Source: Bradyrhizobium arachidis
Lineage (GTDB): Bacteria > Pseudomonadota > Alphaproteobacteria > Rhizobiales > Xanthobacteraceae
Reading direction: 5' to 3'
Assembly (NCBI RefSeq): GCF_015291705.1
Contig: NZ_CP030050.1
Coordinates: 7,998,001-8,062,000, forward strand
Length of the DNA: 64,000 bases
Below are positions 60,107 to 64,000 of this stretch, piece after piece. A program made the position numbers and the translations under genes. Every line of letters starts with the position of its first letter. The stretch's first letter is position 1. Under the pieces are notes generated by a model that had not been told where the DNA came from, did not search any database, and saw nothing but the letters and a program-made list of their open reading frames with translations.

Positions 60107-62068
60107 TTAACGCCCGCCGGCCAATGAACGTTCCCGCGTTGCGGCCTTCAAAGCCGCGAGATCAACCTTAGCGGCGATCTCGTCGAGCGCAACGGGTAAG
60201 CGCTGGCGCCAGTTCGGATGCTCGTCGATCGTGCCGGGAATGTTGGGCTGGTCGATCACGCCGAGTAGATCCTCCATGGACACCGCGAGCAGCCGCGACG
60301 GCGTGCGCGACAGAAAGGCGAGCACCGAATAGAGGTCGTTGGCGTTGATGCCGTTCTGCCGCAAGATCTCGTCGAGCGCGCCGAGCGCGTCCCAGCGCGC
60401 CTGGTCGTCCTCGCCGGGATCGAGCCCGAGCGAGCGCTTCATCTTGAGGTCGCTGAACGAGCGCCAGCCCGCATAGGTGCAGAGGTCATGCGTGTTCAGC
60501 GTCACCAGGGCGTTCGGCCGGTAGTGGTCGATGTTGCGGAAATGGCCCGAATCGTCGCGCTCGAACATCATGACGAGGTAGGACCAGATGCCGAAATCCT
60601 GCATGGTCTCGCGGAAACCTTCCGGCACCGTGCCGAGATCCTCGCCGATCACGATGCATTTGTGGGCTGCGCTCTCGCGCACCACCGCGCCGAGCAGCGC
60701 CTCGAACGGCATCTGCACATAGGCGCCGTTGTCGGGCTTGAAGCCGCGCGGCACGAGATACAGCCGCTTCAAACCGAGCACGTGATCGAGCCTGATAGCA
60801 CCGGCATGGCGCATCGACGCCGCCAGCATGTCGGCAAACGGCACAAAGGATTGGGCCTCCAGGCCGCCGGCGTTGAAGCCGGCAAGGCCCCAGTCCTGGC
60901 CGACGGTGTTGAGCACGTCGGGCGGCGCGCCGACGGCCAGATGGCGCGAGATCGCCATCTGCTCGTTCCAGGCATCGAAGCCGTTGGACTGCACGCCGAC
61001 GGCGACGTCGAGATAGAGCCCGACGCGCATGCCAAGCTGGTTCGCCAGCTCCCTTGCGGCACGCAATTGGCTATCGGCGGTCCATTGCACGAATTCGACG
61101 AACTCGACCTCGCGTTTGTCGGGTCCTGTGCGCAAGCCCGCGCACTTCGTCTCATCCGGCTGCTGCCATTCCACCGGCCATTCCCACCACGGCCCCGTGA
61201 AGCGATGGCGCAGCACCTCGAAACAGGCAAAGCGCGACAATAGCGGCGCGCGTTCGGCGCGGAAGGTGTCGAACGCCTTCCGGCGCGGCTCGCTCGCGCT
61301 GGTCACGAAGCTGTTGAACGCGGCGCGCAAGGCCAACCATTTCAATGCCGCCATATCGGCGTAGGGCACGCGATCGCCCTGGCGGAGCCGCGCAGCGGTC
61401 GCAGCCGCATCGGGCACGAGATCGGCGGAAAATTCCGGGATCGCCTCGACGTCGATATAGAGCGGATTGAGGAACAGCCGGCTGTTCGGCGAATAGGGGC
61501 TGCAATCTGAGGGATGATCGTCAAACAGCACGTGCAACGGATTGAGCCCGACGCCGTCGGCTCCGAGCTGCTTTGCCAGCCGGAGGAGCCCGGCCAGATC
61601 GGTGAAGTCGCCGATGCCCCAATTGCGGTCCGAGCGGACGCTGTAGAGCTGCACGGCCAGCAGCCAGCCGCGGTCGAAATCGCCGCCGAAGGCGCGCTCG
61701 GGCGCCACGATCATCGGCACGTCTTCGCTCACGCCTTCGGCATCGGTGAGCGTCAGCCGGTGATAGCCGAGCGGCAGGCCCGCGGGCCAGGCGATCACGG
61801 GCTCGCGCGTCTCGCCTCGCGCGATGATTTTGTCCTTGCCGGTGATTTTCCATCTGAGCGGCGCCGCGCCTGATGTCGCCAATTCGGTGCGGGGATTGCC
61901 CAGGGCACGGACCACGACCGGCCCGGCGACGAAGCGGTAGACCCGCTTCTCCGGCAAGGCGTCGAGGATGGATTTGAGGGCCACGGGATCTGTGACCCGC
62001 AGCTTGCCGAGGGCATCGATAAATTCAGATTGAACGCCCTTGATCCGGGCTTGAGCTAAAAGATCCAT
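60107..62068 (-). CDS. malQ: 4-alpha-glucanotransferase (amylomaltase, GH77)
   Basis: 653 residues. GH77 landmarks are the nucleophile region IRLDHVLGLKRLYLVPRG, the acid GEDLGTVPEGF and NTHDLCTYAGW. WGIGDFTDL in the N-terminal half is also typical. It transfers glucan chains between maltodextrins in the cytoplasm, recycling short glucans with the GH15 enzyme encoded downstream. It is divergent from a GlgE-like gene with about 204 bases between starts. Confidence 0.92.
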   Translation of the reverse strand: MDLLAQARIKGVQSEFIDALGKLRVTDPVALKSILDALPEKRVYRFVAGPVVVRALGNPRTELATSGAAPLRWKITGKDKIIARGETREPVIAWPAGLPLGYHRLTLTDAEGVSEDVPMIVAPERAFGGDFDRGWLLAVQLYSVRSDRNWGIGDFTDLAGLLRLAKQLGADGVGLNPLHVLFDDHPSDCSPYSPNSRLFLNPLYIDVEAIPEFSADLVPDAAATAARLRQGDRVPYADMAALKWLALRAAFNSFVTSASEPRRKAFDTFRAERAPLLSRFACFEVLRHRFTGPWWEWPVEWQQPDETKCAGLRTGPDKREVEFVEFVQWTADSQLRAARELANQLGMRVGLYLDVAVGVQSNGFDAWNEQMAISRHLAVGAPPDVLNTVGQDWGLAGFNAGGLEAQSFVPFADMLAASMRHAGAIRLDHVLGLKRLYLVPRGFKPDNGAYVQMPFEALLGAVVRESAAHKCIVIGEDLGTVPEGFRETMQDFGIWSYLVMMFERDDSGHFRNIDHYRPNALVTLNTHDLCTYAGWRSFSDLKMKRSLGLDPGEDDQARWDALGALDEILRQNGINANDLYSVLAFLSRTPSRLLAVSMEDLLGVIDQPNIPGTIDEHPNWRQRLPVALDEIAAKVDLAALKAATRERSLAGGR

Positions 62069-62167
62069 TCGGCACGCAGCTTGCAGGCCATCGTCTGGCC
62101 GGTGGCATCGATTTTAACGAGGTCGCGGAAGAGGTTAGTCACGGGTAACTCGCAAACTGCGCTTGCC

Positions 62168-62239
62168 GTTCCCGAGGGAACCAATGACACACAAGCGGCT
62201 TTCTATAATGGTACCAAGCGTAGGTTCCCGACAAGGGAA
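62168..62239. promoter_or_regulatory. Dyads and -10 element in the divergent malQ / glgE-like region
   Basis: GTTCCC-GA-GGGAAC (62168-62181) is a perfect dyad, and TTCCC (62225-62229) with GGGAA (62235-62239) forms a second, related dyad. Between them is TATAAT (62204-62209), a consensus -10 for the rightward gene, though no good -35 is visible. The pair could be operators of a shared regulator of alpha-glucan metabolism. Confidence 0.4.
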
Positions 62240-62272
62240 ACGGGCTCCTGCTTTCTTGTCAATGGCATCACC

Positions 62273-64000
62273 GTGAACAAGACAATTCAAACTGTCGAGA
62301 GTGCCGCTGCCGGCAGCGCTTTCCTCATCGAAAACGTCTACCCCTTGATCGACGGCGGCCGCTCCGCCGTGAAGCGGATTGCGCGCGAGCGCGTCGAGGT
62401 CTGGGCCGACATCTATCGCGGTGGCGATGCCGTGATATCAGCCGCGCTGATCTGGCGAGGAGAGCAGGACCGCGAATGGCGGAGCGAGCCGATGATCCAT
62501 CACGGCAATGACCGCTGGTCCGGCGCGTTCACGCCCCTGGAGCCCGGTCAATATGCCTATGCGATCGAAACCTGGACCGACGAGTTCGCGACCTGGTCAA
62601 ACGGTGTCACACGAAAACAGCGCACCGGCGCCGATGTCAGCCTCGATGCGGTCGAGGGCGCTGGCCTGCTGACCAAGGCGCATGGCGCAGGGCAGGACGC
62701 CGCAGCGGTCATCATCAGGCAGTGCGAGGACTATCTTGAGACCGGCAACGTCGCCCCGCTGCTTGCGGCCGAGCTCGGCAAGGCCATGGCCGAAAGCCAG
62801 TCGCGACCCGACCTGACCCGCTCGCCGCCCTTCCCGCTTGTCATCGACCGCGACAGAGCGCGCTTTGGCGCCTGGTACCAGATGATGCCGCGCAGCCAGA
62901 GCCGGATCCCCGGCCGGCACGGCACGCTGCGCGACTGCATCTCGCGCGTGCCCGATATCGCCGCGATGGGCTTCGACGTGCTCTATCTCACGCCGATCCA
63001 CCCGATCGGGCGCACAAGCCGCAAGGGCCGCAACAATTCGCCGGTGGCGACCGAAGGCGAGCCGGGCTCGCCCTATGCGATCGGCTCAGCCGAAGGCGGG
63101 CACGATGCGCTGCATCCCGAGCTCGGCACCATCGAGGATTTCCGCGCGTTGGTCGCCACTTGCCTCGAATACGGCCTCGAGCTCGCGCTCGACTTCGCCG
63201 TGCAATGCTCGCCGGACCATCCCTGGCTGACGCGGCATCCGGAATGGTTCAAATGGCGGCCGGACCGCTCGGTGCGGACGGCCGATGGTCCCTATTCGGA
63301 CATCGTCATCCCCGATTTCGCCTCGGTCGATCGGGTCGGGCTGTGGAACGCGTTCCGCGACGCCATGCTGTTCTGGATCGACCATGGCGTCACCATCTTC
63401 GCCATCGACAACCACGACACCGCGCCGCTGCCATTCTGGGACTGGCTGATCGGCGACATCCGCCGCCGGCACCCCGAGGTGATCCTGTTCTCCAAGACGT
63501 ATACGAAGCCGAAGCTGATGAAGGGCCTTGCCAAGCTCGGCTTCGCGCAGTCCTTCACCTATTTCCCGTGGCGCACTTTGAGGTGGGAGCTGGAGCAATA
63601 TCTTGGCGAGCTGACGCGCTATCCCGAGCGAGACTTCTATCGCCCGAACCTGTTCGTGAACACGCCTGACCTCTTGCCCTATCATCTGCAGAGCGGCGAG
63701 ACCTGGGCCTTCAAATCGCGCGTCGCGCTGGCAGCGACGCTGTCGGGCAGCTTCGGCATCTACAGCGGTTTCGAGCTGCTCGAGCACGAGGCCGTGCCCG
63801 GCCGCGAAGAGTATCAGGATTCCGAGAAGTACCAGATCAGGCAGCGCGACTGGGACAGACCGGGCAACATCAAGGCTTACATCGCCGCGCTCAACCGCAT
63901 CCGCAACGAGAACGCGGCGCTTCAGCAGACAGCAAGCCTGCGCTTCCTCGGCGCCGAGGACGGCGAGACCATCGCCTTCGCCAAGGAGGCGACTAACCCG
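62273..64000 (+). CDS. GlgE-like maltosyltransferase homologue with altered active site (runs off window)
   Basis: 576 residues are visible from a GTG at 62273; no better start exists in frame. The N-terminal domain (FLIENVYPLIDGGRSAVKR) and GH13 domain (GFDVLYLTPIHPIG, RKGRNN, GSPYAIGS, EGGHDALHPELGTIEDF, FAVQCSPDHPWLTRHPEWF, RPNLFVNTPDLLPYHLQ) follow GlgE closely. However, the nucleophile motif, RVDNPHTKP in active GlgE, reads AIDNHDTAP here. Asp379 is kept but the preceding Arg is Ala377. The acid/base Glu of LAEAFTRP is Lys408 (FSKTYTKP). The phosphate-site NPPKKYQ loop is also missing. It may be a non-catalytic paralogue or have a changed reaction. The C-terminus is outside the window. 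Confidence 0.8.
   Translation, partial: MNKTIQTVESAAAGSAFLIENVYPLIDGGRSAVKRIARERVEVWADIYRGGDAVISAALIWRGEQDREWRSEPMIHHGNDRWSGAFTPLEPGQYAYAIETWTDEFATWSNGVTRKQRTGADVSLDAVEGAGLLTKAHGAGQDAAAVIIRQCEDYLETGNVAPLLAAELGKAMAESQSRPDLTRSPPFPLVIDRDRARFGAWYQMMPRSQSRIPGRHGTLRDCISRVPDIAAMGFDVLYLTPIHPIGRTSRKGRNNSPVATEGEPGSPYAIGSAEGGHDALHPELGTIEDFRALVATCLEYGLELALDFAVQCSPDHPWLTRHPEWFKWRPDRSVRTADGPYSDIVIPDFASVDRVGLWNAFRDAMLFWIDHGVTIFAIDNHDTAPLPFWDWLIGDIRRRHPEVILFSKTYTKPKLMKGLAKLGFAQSFTYFPWRTLRWELEQYLGELTRYPERDFYRPNLFVNTPDLLPYHLQSGETWAFKSRVALAATLSGSFGIYSGFELLEHEAVPGREEYQDSEKYQIRQRDWDRPGNIKAYIAALNRIRNENAALQQTASLRFLGAEDGETIAFAKEATNP

Noticed and set aside
62177..62202. EcfG promoter before the GlgE-like gene
   Set aside because: GGAAC is present but no CGTT occurs at the required spacing.
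1..64000. tRNA, rRNA, integrase, transposase or phage genes
   Set aside because: None could be recognised on either strand; codon character and gene packing look uniform.

Overview
The window is a gene-dense, GC-rich stretch of alphaproteobacterial chromosome, best read as Bradyrhizobium. The strongest pointer is the enolase-superfamily protein at 24221-25390. From memory it is nearly identical to the characterised D-tartrate dehydratase TarD of Bradyrhizobium japonicum/diazoefficiens, and its catalytic residues fall at the same numbers (K184, D213, E239, E265, H322). Several kinds of intergenic palindromic repeat that I associate with Bradyrhizobium also recur. I see no rRNA, tRNA, CRISPR array, phage or insertion sequence; this looks like core or housekeeping chromosome. 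The genes at both ends run off the window.

Layout. 1-5.7 kb: a partial AraC-type regulator divergent from a cupin protein, a flavin monooxygenase, secreted proteins of unknown function including a 37-residue Cys-rich peptide, and a secreted alpha/beta hydrolase. 5.9-11.2 kb: an exported His-rich phosphoesterase and a di-heme peroxidase behind a candidate Pho box, a divergent periplasmic beta-propeller protein, and an amino-acid-type binding protein. 11.4-20.7 kb: an RND efflux pair, a CPA2 antiporter with a stress-protein-like tail, and an MFS exporter divergent from its likely AraC regulator. 20.9-28 kb: malonyl-CoA decarboxylase, a Tat-exported MmgE/PrpD protein, tarD, and an amidase / glutathione peroxidase / DUF3297 run. 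28.2-33.5 kb: pqqABCDE followed in the same operon by a prolyl-iminopeptidase-like hydrolase. 33.7-38.5 kb: a GltD-like iron-sulfur flavoprotein with a 2-oxoacid:ferredoxin oxidoreductase (korA, korB).

38.5-44.5 kb: a DUF4399 protein, a class III nucleotide cyclase fused to an extracytoplasmic FGE-like domain, small secreted proteins, and an ArsR-led four-gene operon with two clear operators. 44.5-49.4 kb: the prkA-yeaH-spoVR stress operon, preceded by a perfect match to the EcfG general-stress promoter. 50.5-58 kb: central sugar metabolism (tal-pgi fusion, gnd, zwf, pgl, gntK, HAD phosphatase), tightly packed and partly overlapping. 58.3-64 kb: alpha-glucan metabolism (GH15, malQ) divergent from a GlgE-like protein that lacks key catalytic residues.

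Functional themes are carbohydrate and organic-acid catabolism, PQQ cofactor synthesis, stress response and efflux. No single canonical undescribed system stands out. The best candidates for new biology are the degenerate GlgE paralogue, the cyclase-FGE receptor, the GltD/KOR redox module, the Pho-linked phosphoesterase/peroxidase pair and the short Cys-rich secreted peptide.
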